Position numbers and translations under genes: made by a program. Positions 45,395-55,820 of a stretch of 64,000 nt of DNA are shown here, piece after piece. Source of the DNA: an uncultured Tenacibaculum sp. (lineage in GTDB: Bacteria > Bacteroidota > Bacteroidia > Flavobacteriales > Flavobacteriaceae). Location of the stretch: the NCBI GenBank assembly GCA_947496185.1, contig CANMCD010000004.1:124001-188000 (forward strand), read 5' to 3'. Below the pieces are notes generated by a model. The model searched no databases and had not been told where the DNA came from. It worked only from the letters and a program-made list of their open reading frames with translations. Every line of letters starts with the position of its first letter. Position 1 is the first letter of the stretch.

Positions 45395-45703
45395 CTATAA
45401 TACTTCTTTTACTAAATCTTTTAATACATCAAACTTATTCGTTTGGGTTTGGTTGATGAACTTCCCCCCTACAAAAGTGGCAAAAGTTGGCAAATTATCA
45501 ACACTCGCTAATTTTCTGCTTTCTGGAAATTTTTCAGCATCAACCAAAACAAAAGGAGTTCCTTCATTTTCAGAGGCTAATTTTTTAAACTTAGGTTTCA
45601 TTATTCTACAATTTCCACACCATGAGGCTGAAAATTGAACCACTACGGTAGCATTATCGGAAACAATTTCTGATAAATTGTCTTGACTTAATTCTTGTAA
45701 CAT
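45395..45703 (-). CDS. Thioredoxin-family protein
   Basis: A 102-aa single-domain thioredoxin with VVVQFSASWCGNCRIMKPKF (redox pair CGNC near residue 31) and cis-Pro in VDNLPTFATFVGG. CGNC instead of CGPC implies a shifted redox potential. It lies between the peroxiredoxin and the DUF6952 gene and is the likely reductant of that peroxiredoxin. Confidence 0.9.
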   Translation of the reverse strand: MLQELSQDNLSEIVSDNATVVVQFSASWCGNCRIMKPKFKKLASENEGTPFVLVDAEKFPESRKLASVDNLPTFATFVGGKFINQTQTNKFDVLKDLVKEVL

Positions 45704-45774
45704 GATTAAATTTTAAAGAGTAAACTTATTAAGGAGGAGTTTTTATCATAAAAAAACATCCATTGAAAGTAGTA

Positions 45775-45811
45775 AAGTTCGTGTTTTATTCGTTAAACAA
45801 AACACGAACTT
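45775..45811. repeat. Perfect 13-bp inverted repeat between peroxiredoxin and thioredoxin genes
   Basis: AAGTTCGTGTTTT (45775-45787) and AAAACACGAACTT (45799-45811) form a hairpin 10 bp after the peroxiredoxin stop. A clear T-tract is missing on the minus strand, so it may be a partial terminator or an mRNA-stabilising structure that sets the ratio of the two products. Confidence 0.6.
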
Positions 45812-45821
45812 ACATATATAT

Positions 45822-46463
45822 TTAGTGTACAGCTAAATAAGCTGCTGTTGATTTTGCGTTAGGCTCCATTGCTGCCTTACCTTCTTCCCAGTTTGCAGGA
45901 CAAACCTCACCTTTTTCTTGTACGTGACTGTAAGCATCAATTAAACGTAAATATTCATTTACATTTCTTCCTACTGGCATATGATTTACACCTTCGTGAA
46001 AAACAGTTCCTTCCTCATCAATTAAATAAGTAGCTCTATAAGTTACATTATCTCCCTCTACTTGTACAGTACCCGTAGCCTCATCATACGTTTCATTAGT
46101 AATATCTAAAATTCCTAAAATTGATGATAAATTTCTGTTACTATCCGCTAATAATGGATAAGTTACTCCTTCGATACCTCCGTTATCTTTTGATTGGTTT
46201 AACCAAGCAAAGTGTACCTCAGCAGTGTCACAAGAAGCTCCTATTACTACTGTATTTCTTTTTTCAAATTCAGGTAAAGCTGCTTGAAAAGCATGTAATT
46301 CTGTAGGACAAACAAAAGTAAAATCTTTTGGATACCAAAATAATATTACTTTTTTCTTGTTATTCACAGCTTCTTCTAAAACATTAAGTTTAAAAGTATC
46401 TCCTAATTCATTAATTGCATCTACGTTTAAATTTGGAAATTTTTTACCTACTAATGTAGCCAT
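45822..46463 (-). CDS. 2-Cys peroxiredoxin (AhpC/Prx1 type)
   Basis: A 213-aa enzyme that reduces H2O2 and alkyl hydroperoxides. The peroxidatic Cys is in YPKDFTFVCPTELHAF near residue 52 and the resolving Cys in GEVCPANWEEGK near residue 180. The GxxxHxGVNHMPVGR segment contains the conserved Arg. It probably uses the thioredoxin encoded downstream. It is divergent from katG, so the two peroxide defences share an upstream region. Confidence 0.93.
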   Translation of the reverse strand: MATLVGKKFPNLNVDAINELGDTFKLNVLEEAVNNKKKVILFWYPKDFTFVCPTELHAFQAALPEFEKRNTVVIGASCDTAEVHFAWLNQSKDNGGIEGVTYPLLADSNRNLSSILGILDITNETYDEATGTVQVEGDNVTYRATYLIDEEGTVFHEGVNHMPVGRNVNEYLRLIDAYSHVQEKGEVCPANWEEGKAAMEPNAKSTAAYLAVH

Positions 46464-48987
<2,524 letters not shown>

Positions 48988-49061
48988 CCACATATTTAAC
49001 TCATTAATAATATTAAAACAGTATTATTATAAATGCCATTTTTAAGTATTAAAAATGGTAC

Positions 49062-49097
49062 AAATAGCGGAGTTTCAATTTCTTCGCTATTTTTTTA
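49062..49097 (+). terminator. Intrinsic terminator after katG
   Basis: AAATAGCGGA pairs with TTCGCTATTT (one G-U pair) around an 11-nt loop and runs into a continuous T-tract. Confidence 0.8.
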
Positions 49098-49138
49098 GCT
49101 CTTACTTAAACTCAACACCGACACCAAGACCAAAGCTA
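49098..49138 (-). repeat. 41-bp direct repeat, left copy (3' end of an outer-membrane gene)
   Basis: Identical over 41 bp to 53089-53129. On the minus strand it encodes SFGLGVGVEFK plus stop, the C-terminal beta strand of the barrel gene at 53093. Upstream codons read LRN and then diverge, so only the tail of such a gene is left here. Between 49139 and 49400 nothing else was recognised. Confidence 0.85.
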
Positions 49139-49400
49139 TTTCTTAACACTCCTAGCTTACCAAAACAACAGCTAATTCTAATTTTTTAACTAGTACCGAG
49201 CACGAGCAAGCAATACAGAAATTACCAAAACGAAACACAAATCACAATACAAGAATTAACAGCGAAATCTATATTATAAATAACCTTTGATTTTGACGAG
49301 TTGCTACCGATACTAGAAGAATTATACTAATACAAAAAGAGATCGTATAAAAGTAATTTTTATACAACCTCATATTTTTCATACACTTTAAGCCTTTTAA

Positions 49401-50045
49401 CTAATAATATTCTTTTACTTGACTTTCTTTTATTTCTAAAAAACCTTTTAATCTTTTCTTTAAAATTTGCATAGGTTTTTTATCTACTGGTTCATCAAAA
49501 CTGTACAACAGAAAAATAGTGTTACCTTTTAAAAACCATATCCAATTTGTAACTTTAAAATGAATATTTCTAGCTTTACCATCAAAACTCTCAAAACATG
49601 ATTTTGCAGTTTTTTTATTTTTAAAAACCCATTCTTGAATATCAATTTCACTAGACAAAGTATTACCCATTTTTACTTTTACAAATGAAAGATATAATTT
49701 CTTTATTTGTTTAAAATTTTCATTTCCAAAATCACGTGCTAAAACCTTTTGAAAGGTTTTGACCTTGTGCCAATGAATTAGATCACTAAAATCTTCTGAA
49801 TCTGTTTTTTTGGGAACATTAACACATATATCTTCTATCTTATTATTGAAAGAGGATATTTGATCTTTTTGATTCGAATAAAGACTATCATGTGTTATAG
49901 TAAATATCGGAATTAAATCTTTAGAAGTAAGTTGTTTTTTAGGTAAAAAAGGAGGAGAACTCCCTTTTTTTTCTCCTGCCGTTTCTTTCGTTTTACAAGC
50001 TAAAACAAATAGTAAAGTGAGCAATATAATAACTATTTTTTTCAT
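49401..50045 (-). CDS. Hypothetical lipoprotein
   Basis: A 214-aa protein with a lipoprotein signal (KIVIILLTLLFVLACKTKE, Cys near residue 17), then a charged linker and a mixed alpha/beta domain with SLYSNQKDQISSFNNKIED and a hydrophobic segment TNWIWFLKGNTIFLLYSF. No family was recognised. Its ATG overlaps the stop of the truncated transpeptidase-like ORF by 4 bp, so the two were co-transcribed. Confidence 0.65.
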   Translation of the reverse strand: MKKIVIILLTLLFVLACKTKETAGEKKGSSPPFLPKKQLTSKDLIPIFTITHDSLYSNQKDQISSFNNKIEDICVNVPKKTDSEDFSDLIHWHKVKTFQKVLARDFGNENFKQIKKLYLSFVKVKMGNTLSSEIDIQEWVFKNKKTAKSCFESFDGKARNIHFKVTNWIWFLKGNTIFLLYSFDEPVDKKPMQILKKRLKGFLEIKESQVKEYY

Positions 50046-50317
50046 TTCTTCACAAGTATTAATGGAGGACGACTCGCTGATTGATACTCTGCTGTCAATA
50101 GCCTTTTCTCACTTACCTCTCTTTTATTTTTAGCTCCTGATAATTCAACTATCAAATTATTGAATTGATCCCATTCACCAACCCCGCAAATTTCTATACA
50201 CCCTATTGAACCACCATCTGTATTCGTTGGATAACTTGGTCCTCTATGAATAAAAAATCCGTCATAAACTCTCCATGCATTACCATCAACGGTAGTTATG
50301 TTATCCCAAGTAAGCAC
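50042..50317 (-). pseudogene. L,D-transpeptidase-like protein, 5'-truncated
   Basis: The 91 codons carry WRVYDGFFIHRGPSYP and NTDGGSIGCIEICGVGEW, which resemble the HxxG...S-x-GC catalytic region of YkuD-type L,D-transpeptidases (His and Cys both present). The frame opens four codons after a stop, the only start is an internal GTG, and the family's N-terminal strands are missing. It looks like the 3' part of a longer gene cut at about 50320. The downstream lipoprotein may be its former partner or immunity protein. Confidence 0.6.
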
Positions 50318-50793
50318 ATGTGTTTGTTCTTATGTACGCATTTTTTAATCTTGTAGTTAGTTAATTTATCTGACCAAATATAAAATTATAAACTAATATT
50401 TTAACACTTATACCCATAAATACCAAAACATTTCACTTCTGACTCACCAAAGCAATGGCTAGCATTAGTTTTTTTAACTAGTCATAAGCATAACAAAAAT
50501 CCCAAAGCCTTCATAACAATAATTTCACAGTGGTTCGTTTAAAAAACAAACACAACACACTATATATTAGACAACAAAAAAATAATTTCGTTTTTCAAAC
50601 ACTTTCTCTAAGGGTTTTCCCTGATAGGAGTATTGGGTATTGCACAAAACAAACAATTACATTATTTTTGAAAAATTAAAACATAAAAACAACATAACCA
50701 AAAAACATTAACTAACTACACACCAAAAAACAAACAAAACACCCTTTTCTTTGTACTTTTATAAACAACTTAATAACCATAATTTTTTATAAA
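50318..50793. other. Intergenic region, 476 bp
   Basis: It contains the dyad at 50611-50635 and otherwise AT-rich non-coding DNA. No ORF of note. Confidence 0.5.
50611..50635 (+). promoter_or_regulatory. Candidate regulator site related to that at 11746
   Basis: AGGGTTTTCCCT (50611-50622), then GATAG and GAGTATTG (50628-50635). The dyad and the GATA/GAGTATTG part recur before the NarL-type regulator gene. It lies about 160 bp before the small lipoprotein gene. Confidence 0.4.
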
Positions 50794-50955
50794 ATGAAAA
50801 GAGTTTTACTACTTGCTGTTGCTATCGTTAGTGTTTTATGTACTAGTTGTACTGATAATACATTAGAAGAAATTGAAAAGAGAAACAATGAACAAAAAAA
50901 CAAGATACACAACATGGGGAAAAGCGAAGTTGACCAAATGCCAGACGAAAGATAA
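50794..50955 (+). CDS. Small lipoprotein, 53 aa
   Basis: MKRVLLLAVAIVSVLCTSC is a clean lipoprotein signal (Cys19). The mature part of 34 residues is charged (LEEIEKRNNEQKNKIHNMGK) and ends DQMPDER. The gene is too short for most ORF callers. Its last 68 bp overlap the start of the membrane protein gene at 50888 in another frame. A dyad similar to that of the NarL system lies upstream, so it may belong to that regulon. Confidence 0.75.
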   Translation: MKRVLLLAVAIVSVLCTSCTDNTLEEIEKRNNEQKNKIHNMGKSEVDQMPDER

Positions 50956-51484
50956 ATTAAAAACTTTATCGAATATTATATTAGGTGTCGTTATTATTGC
51001 CTTTATTACGGCACCATATTTACATATGTTTGTTGAAAAATCCTCAACAGAAAAAGTATTTGGTTATAAAAACATAAGATATTTTGTCTGGATTATAGGG
51101 CTTCCTTCATCACTATTGATGTGTTCGTTACTACTTATGAAAGCGTCTAGTTACATTCAAGAAAAAAACACAAAAAACTTTTTCACAACCATTTCTTTTT
51201 TATTTATCTGGAGTTCATTATTTCAATTTATTTGGATTTTTTGGGAGATAGATGATTTACCAAAATCTTTTTATTATGCAAGTATTACTATTTTAAGTTG
51301 CTTAACAGCCATAATATTCCAAAAACTAATTCTCTCTAAAAAAGAAACTATCTCTAAGCTCAGAACCATCATCGACAATTTATCAAGATTCAGTATTATA
51401 TCTGCTAAAAAATATATTGAACCTGAAAAAGAAGACGCATATAATGATGAACTAATTGAAACCTTAAAAAAAGGCATGAAATAA
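50888..51484 (+). CDS. Four-helix membrane protein
   Basis: I chose the ATG at 50888 (MNKKTRYTTWGKAKLTK); an ATG five codons earlier is possible. About 198 aa with four membrane helices (IILGVVIIAFITAPYLHMF, YFVWIIGLPSSLLMCSLLL, FLFIWSSLFQFIWIFW, YYASITILSCLTAIIF) and a cytoplasmic helical tail ending in DAYNDELIETLKKGMK. No family was recognised. The last codon region touches the next gene (TAATG). Confidence 0.65.
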   Translation: MNKKTRYTTWGKAKLTKCQTKDKLKTLSNIILGVVIIAFITAPYLHMFVEKSSTEKVFGYKNIRYFVWIIGLPSSLLMCSLLLMKASSYIQEKNTKNFFTTISFLFIWSSLFQFIWIFWEIDDLPKSFYYASITILSCLTAIIFQKLILSKKETISKLRTIIDNLSRFSIISAKKYIEPEKEDAYNDELIETLKKGMK

Positions 51485-51678
51485 TGAAGAAAGAACCCCA
51501 ATTAACCGAATTTAAAAAGATTAACGAGTATTACAAAGACATCTTTCCTGAAGATGTAAACTTATCACTTCATGAGTTAATACAAGACAAAATTAAAAAG
51601 CAAGAAAAAGAAATTGCTATGCTAAAACAAGAAATCTCAGCAAACACCAAGATCAAAATCATAAATAATGAAGAGTAA
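51484..51678 (+). CDS. Small coiled-coil protein
   Basis: A 64-aa soluble protein; residues 30-57 form a likely coiled coil (LIQDKIKKQEKEIAMLKQEI). It is coupled by one base to the membrane protein gene and is probably its cytoplasmic partner. No family was recognised. Confidence 0.65.
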   Translation: MKKEPQLTEFKKINEYYKDIFPEDVNLSLHELIQDKIKKQEKEIAMLKQEISANTKIKIINNEE

Positions 51679-51700
51679 AACCTTTTGTCGTACTACAAAC

Positions 51701-52120
51701 CTAGTCGTCTTTAGAAATTAATTTAGTCACATCAATTGTGCCGTCTCCTTTCTGAGCATGTTTTATCAAAGCTATGGCTTCTACCACAAAGGTATTGTAG
51801 AATACTTTTTTCTTTTTAAGTGCATCAATATGTTCTGCTGCAAATAGCGCAATTTCATCCAAACCAACCTTTACTCCCTGCTTTTCTATATACAACCCAT
51901 CTTCTTTCAAAGCAACCGTACGCTCTTCTGTTAGGTTTTGTACGTTTTTAGACAAACCCAAAACGCTTTCCACATGTTCTAAATATACCTCATCAACACT
52001 ATTTCTTGAAAAAGCTACACGGAGCGAGTTTCCTGCAATCGGAAGTCCTTCAGACAACTTATCCCATGTATACCCTAACCTTTTACGTTCTCTTAATATT
52101 ATTTCTATACGGTTTTTCAT
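51701..52120 (-). CDS. XRE-like HTH protein, phage-regulator type
   Basis: A 139-aa protein. Residues 1-55 form a helical DNA-binding domain (LRERKRLGYTWDKLSEGLPI then GNSLRVAFSRNSVDEVYL) and residues 95-139 are helical. This type occurs beside prophage-like and accessory genes of Bacteroidota, although no phage gene is present here. It converges on the coiled-coil gene and has a 350-bp upstream gap with CAAACA repeats. Confidence 0.65.
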   Translation of the reverse strand: MKNRIEIILRERKRLGYTWDKLSEGLPIAGNSLRVAFSRNSVDEVYLEHVESVLGLSKNVQNLTEERTVALKEDGLYIEKQGVKVGLDEIALFAAEHIDALKKKKVFYNTFVVEAIALIKHAQKGDGTIDVTKLISKDD

Positions 52121-52472
52121 TGATTTTCACGCGAATAAAATAAAAAGCAAAAAATATTGTGCTATTTGTTTGTTTTGTATGTTTGTTTTATTTAGATTTG
52201 TCCTATAAACGAACACAAAGTTATTGAAATAAGCTTGTGTCGCCAAAAGATACACTAATTAACAACACCTTTATCTTAAAAAAACAGAAAAGTTATAAAT
52301 AAAAAAACAGATACGGCAGAATTCGACTCATGCGAGACCTAATTCAACAAAAGGGGGTTTTTATTTCTAAAAAAGTAACACCGAGCCCTACAACCATAGG
52401 AAGGTGTTGCTTTTTCTAGAGCAAAATATTTAGGTAATGAGTGAATTTTAACGATCAATAAAACCTTGAATC
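52121..52472. other. Intergenic region with an orphan terminator
   Basis: 352 bp without a recognised ORF. The left part contains repeated TTTGTTTG/CAAACA words upstream of the HTH gene. The right part carries the hairpin at 52369-52415. Confidence 0.5.
52369..52415 (+). terminator. Terminator-like hairpin without an upstream gene
   Basis: AAAAAAGTAACACC pairs with GGTGTTGCTTTTT (one mismatch or G-U pair), and an inner CCTA/TAGG pair closes a 6-nt loop. The 3' T-run is good. The nearest + strand ORF upstream ends at 51678, in front of the HTH gene, so it may end a small RNA or act as an attenuator for the gene at 52473. Confidence 0.6.
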
Positions 52473-52907
52473 ATGGAACTATACACTAACGAAAAACTTT
52501 TAATGGAGCTATCTAACCCAAAAATCCTTTTAACCAACAAAAGGGTTCGGTATTGCCATCGGATACCCAACGGTCGGTTCACATCGCTTATGTTACCTCA
52601 TATAAGTTCGGTATCCGTGGGTAATACCCCAAAAAAAAGTGACTTTACATTAATCGTACTCTTATATACAACTTGTATGGCATTTGTCTATATGTTTGAA
52701 ATGGCAAATATCTATACTTTAGTGGGAATAATAGCTATAATCACCATCACTGAGATTTATTTGAGTTATATCAAAAACCAAGTAATAATTACCTCAAACA
52801 ATGGCACAACAATTTCATTTGACACCCGAGAAATAAAAAAAGAAAAGCTGTCTGCATTTATAAATGCACTAGAAAAACACACAATACAAGCAACTTACTA
52901 TTCATAA
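52473..52907 (+). CDS. Membrane protein with PH-like halves
   Basis: A 144-aa protein. An N-terminal beta part (ELYTNEKLLMELSNPKILLT, NKRVRYCHR, LPHISSVSVGN) is followed by two membrane helices (FTLIVLLYTTCMAFVYMFE and YTLVGIIAIITITEIYL) and a C-terminal part VIITSNNGTTISFDTREIKK. The pattern fits a small PH-domain-like membrane family common in Flavobacteriaceae. The function is unknown. A strong terminator follows. Confidence 0.65.
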   Translation: MELYTNEKLLMELSNPKILLTNKRVRYCHRIPNGRFTSLMLPHISSVSVGNTPKKSDFTLIVLLYTTCMAFVYMFEMANIYTLVGIIAIITITEIYLSYIKNQVIITSNNGTTISFDTREIKKEKLSAFINALEKHTIQATYYS

Positions 52908-52931
52908 CGATTTTATTTAGTCTTGAAAAAT

Positions 52932-52993
52932 CCCGTATTATATGTATTGGGTAATTGGTTAATTAAGTTATATTTTTTAGCATATAATACGGG
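52932..52993. repeat. Perfect 13-bp inverted repeat
   Basis: CCCGTATTATATG and CATATAATACGGG enclose 36 bp. No T-tract follows. It lies between the PH-like gene and its terminator and could be a recombination site, a small foldback element or an RNA structure. Confidence 0.65.
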
Positions 52994-53013
52994 CAACATA
53001 ATGTAGTAGTTTT

Positions 53014-53066
53014 AGGATCAAAAGGATGCGCTAATCTCTCTTGATTTTTCCTTTTGGTCCTTTTTT
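53014..53066 (+). terminator. Intrinsic terminator
   Basis: AGGATCAAAAGGA pairs with TCCTTTTGGTCCT (one G-U pair) around a 22-nt loop, followed by a T-tract. It ends the transcript of the PH-like gene. Confidence 0.8.
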
Positions 53067-53088
53067 ATAAAGGGTAAAGTACAATACC

Positions 53089-53129
53089 GCTCTTACTTAA
53101 ACTCAACACCGACACCAAGACCAAAGCTA
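53089..53129 (-). repeat. 41-bp direct repeat, right copy
   Basis: Exact partner of 49098-49138. It covers the last 11 codons and stop of the barrel gene. Confidence 0.9.
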
Positions 53130-53875
53130 CTCATATTGGTTTGATAGCCAAAGGAACCTTGATCAAAGGTATTATTTTTATATACCCCACCCAACGACTG
53201 TTGGTACGACAAACTAATCGAATACTGATAGGCTTTTTGTTCGAACTGTACGAAAGTTACCCCCAAAAGCAGGCTCGGTAAAACTGATTTTTCCACATCG
53301 AAAGGTTCGGTTCTAAACCTTTCATCTGCTTCAACCAATCCGCCTATATTTTCACTTTGCAACTTGTAATAATTACTTTTAATATCCGAATTCACGGCAA
53401 ATCCTAGTAAAAATCCCGTATTCAAATAAATCCCTGAACCTTTAAAAGCCCCTATCTTAAACAATTCTTTAAGGTTACATCCTAACACAAAAGGTACTTC
53501 AAGATAATCTAACCGAAACCTTTTCTTTTCGTAGGCTTGATCGTTTGTTTCATGATCTATGATAATAATATCAGCTATTTCTCTTCGATACGCACCTCCT
53601 TTTCCAGCATACCCTATCCCTGTTTCTAGACGAAAAGACTCGTTTATCTGATAAAAAAGCTTTCCTTTAAAGAGTACTCCTGTTCGATGATGATCTACAT
53701 ACCCTAAAGACTTGTTATGACCGTATTCTCCTACTGGCGAATTAAAAAAACTGAAGCTAAATCCTCCTTCGAGCCCCACATACCAATATTGTTTTTTTTC
53801 TTTTTGTTTTTGCTGTCCATAGACCTGCACCCCTACTAAAATAGCAGCAAACACTATTATTACTTTTCTTAACAT
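53093..53875 (-). CDS. Outer-membrane beta-barrel protein
   Basis: A 260-aa protein with a signal peptide (VIIVFAAILVGVQVYGQ) and alternating strands (YWYVGLEGGFSFSFF, LETGIGYAGKGGAYRRE, YSISLSYQQSLGGVYKN) ending in SSFGLGVGVEFK. The end is a C-terminal barrel strand, though with a final Lys rather than Phe. It belongs broadly to the porin-like barrel group of Bacteroidota. Its 3' end is duplicated 4 kb to the left. Confidence 0.85.
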   Translation of the reverse strand: MLRKVIIVFAAILVGVQVYGQQKQKEKKQYWYVGLEGGFSFSFFNSPVGEYGHNKSLGYVDHHRTGVLFKGKLFYQINESFRLETGIGYAGKGGAYRREIADIIIIDHETNDQAYEKKRFRLDYLEVPFVLGCNLKELFKIGAFKGSGIYLNTGFLLGFAVNSDIKSNYYKLQSENIGGLVEADERFRTEPFDVEKSVLPSLLLGVTFVQFEQKAYQYSISLSYQQSLGGVYKNNTFDQGSFGYQTNMSSFGLGVGVEFK

Positions 53876-53996
53876 CCCTCTAAAATTTGGACTAAAGTAG
53901 GTAATCTACACTAGTATAACAACCTATAGAAAAGTAAAAAAGGGTGCTCATTTTATCAAACAAACCCCCATTTTATTCTATCTTATTAAAAGTAAA

Positions 53997-55160
53997 CTAT
54001 TTACTAGCAAACATAGTAACATCACCCCCTGAAACAATTTTTCCTCCAAGAATAATTAATCGTTCTACTACATTTCTTAATTCACGAATATTCCCCGTCC
54101 AATTATAACCTTGCAACAACTTTATAGCCTCTTCAGAAAACTCTTTTTGAGCCGTTCCTTGTTCTTGTGCAATTTTCTTAGCAAAGAAATTCACTAACAA
54201 AGGAATGTCTTCTCTACGGTCATTCAATGCAGGGACTTTTATTAAAATTACCGCCAATCGATGGTATAAATCCTCTCTGAACCTTCCTTCAGCAATTTCC
54301 TTTTTTAGGTCTTTGTTGGTAGCAGCAACCACCCTTACATTCACTTTAATATCTTTATCAGATCCTACACGTTGGATGCGATTTTCTTGCAAAGCACGCA
54401 GTACCTTAGCTTGTGCTGACAAACTCATATCTCCTATTTCATCCAAAAAAATTGTCCCACCATTTGCTGCTTCAAATTTTCCAGCCCTATCTTTATTAGC
54501 GCCCGTAAAACTACCTTTTACATGTCCAAACAGCTCACTCTCGATCAATTCAGAAGGTATTGCTGCACAATTCACCTCAATCATCGGCGCTTTAGCACGT
54601 TCTGATTTTTCATGTAACCAATGCGCAACCAATTCTTTACCCGTTCCATTACCTCCAGTAATCAATACTCTCGCATCCGTAGCAGCAACTTTCTCTATAA
54701 TCTCCTTTATATGTGCAATCGCCTCACTCTCACCTATCATTTCATAGTTTTTACTTACCTTCTTTTTTAGGCGTTTATTTTCAACCACCAATTCTTTTTT
54801 ATCCAAGGCATTTCGAACGGTATTCAATAACCTATTCAAATCTGGTGGTTTAGAAATATAATCAAAGGCTCCTAAACGCATGGTATTTACCGCTGTATCC
54901 AAATCACCATGACCTGATATCATCACTACAGGAGTTTCGGGTTTTATTTTTTTAATTTTTTCAAGTACTTCAACACCGTCCATTTTTGGCATTTTTATAT
55001 CGCATAATACCAAATCATAATCGTTGTCTTTTATCTTTTCCATCCCTTCCAAACCATCTTCAGCTTCTTCTACAACATATGTATTACTTTCTTCTGAAAT
55101 GATTTTTTTCAATACCCTACGAATCGCTGCTTCGTCTTCTATAATTAGTATTTTACTCAT
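53997..55160 (-). CDS. NtrC-like sigma-54 response regulator lacking the HTH domain
   Basis: A 387-aa regulator. The receiver domain covers residues 1-120 (acidic EDE near the N-terminus, phospho-acceptor in LVLCDIKMPKMDG, Lys in YISKPPD). The AAA+ domain spans about 140-380 with Walker A GGNGTGKELVAHWLHE, the sigma-54 loop GSFTGA, Walker B GGTIFLDEIGDMS and arginine-finger region. The protein ends at ELRNVVERLIILGG plus 14 residues, where the Fis-type HTH normally starts. It may act without DNA binding. No kinase gene is adjacent. Confidence 0.92.
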   Translation of the reverse strand: MSKILIIEDEAAIRRVLKKIISEESNTYVVEEAEDGLEGMEKIKDNDYDLVLCDIKMPKMDGVEVLEKIKKIKPETPVVMISGHGDLDTAVNTMRLGAFDYISKPPDLNRLLNTVRNALDKKELVVENKRLKKKVSKNYEMIGESEAIAHIKEIIEKVAATDARVLITGGNGTGKELVAHWLHEKSERAKAPMIEVNCAAIPSELIESELFGHVKGSFTGANKDRAGKFEAANGGTIFLDEIGDMSLSAQAKVLRALQENRIQRVGSDKDIKVNVRVVAATNKDLKKEIAEGRFREDLYHRLAVILIKVPALNDRREDIPLLVNFFAKKIAQEQGTAQKEFSEEAIKLLQGYNWTGNIRELRNVVERLIILGGKIVSGGDVTMFASK

Positions 55161-55820
55161 ATATTTTCACTTTACATCAATGGTATAAATATTTGAATCA
55201 CTATTAGTGACAACCCTCTTTATAATATCAAACCTCCATAATAAAAACACCTGTTTTCATTTACCGTAATTTCATATTACAATGGGTATCACAAATAATC
55301 ATATTTCATGCCAATATTTTAATAACACAATAAGGCAGTACTGTTTTACACAGCCTAATACTATTTCTACTTGTAAATTACTCAATTAAAATGCACCTTT
55401 TTGCCTTATCTTTCAGAATAAAAACAACTCGCAACTAAGGCTATGACTGATTTTTCTTTTTTATTTAACACAAAAAATCATCATTTTTCTAATGTGTAAT
55501 TTAGAGGTAGAAATAGTATAACCTTCTCCGTGTGAAAATACAAAAATCAAATAAGACCTTTACTACTATTTATAAAATCAAAATCATTTTTACACTTATG
55601 ACTCATTTTCAATCACTCAAGGTCAAAAACAAAAAAACAGCGTTTAAATTTCGGAAATTAAGGTAAAGCAGTTCACATATCCTGCAAAATTTTAACCACA
55701 TATCATTTATTGTTGGGTTACGATTGTAGTGAAGCATTCTTTCAAATATGGTACCTAAAAAAAGAACAGATTCTTACCGAAAATTTCGAACAATAAATGG
55801 TGTAAAATTATCTAAACATC
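55161..55820. other. Intergenic region with MITE copy
   Basis: 660 bp between divergent genes. The MITE occupies 55358-55519. The rest is AT-rich; a partial ATG-rich stretch near 55740 shows no coding signal. Confidence 0.5.
55358..55519 (-). mobile_element. 162-bp MITE, copy 3 (inverted)
   Basis: Inverted relative to the copies at 28518 and 57378, same 162-bp length. The ends ATACTATTTCTACTTGTAAA and GAGGTAGAAATAGTAT match the family termini. The ends lie next to TA. Confidence 0.9.

Noticed and set aside
49170-50490. TTTTTTAACTAGT occurs near 49175 and 50470
   Set aside because: The match is only about 13 bp in very AT-rich DNA and the flanks differ, so it is not a reliable repeat.
52310-52350. 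GAATTCGACTCATGCGAGACC looked at first like a tRNA T-arm remnant
   Set aside because: The stem does not pair as a T-arm, and no acceptor or anticodon arm is nearby. The quoted stretch is also too short to support an att site.
54205-54747. 180-codon + strand ORF inside the NtrC-like gene
   Set aside because: It lies opposite the conserved AAA+ domain and shows no motif of its own.
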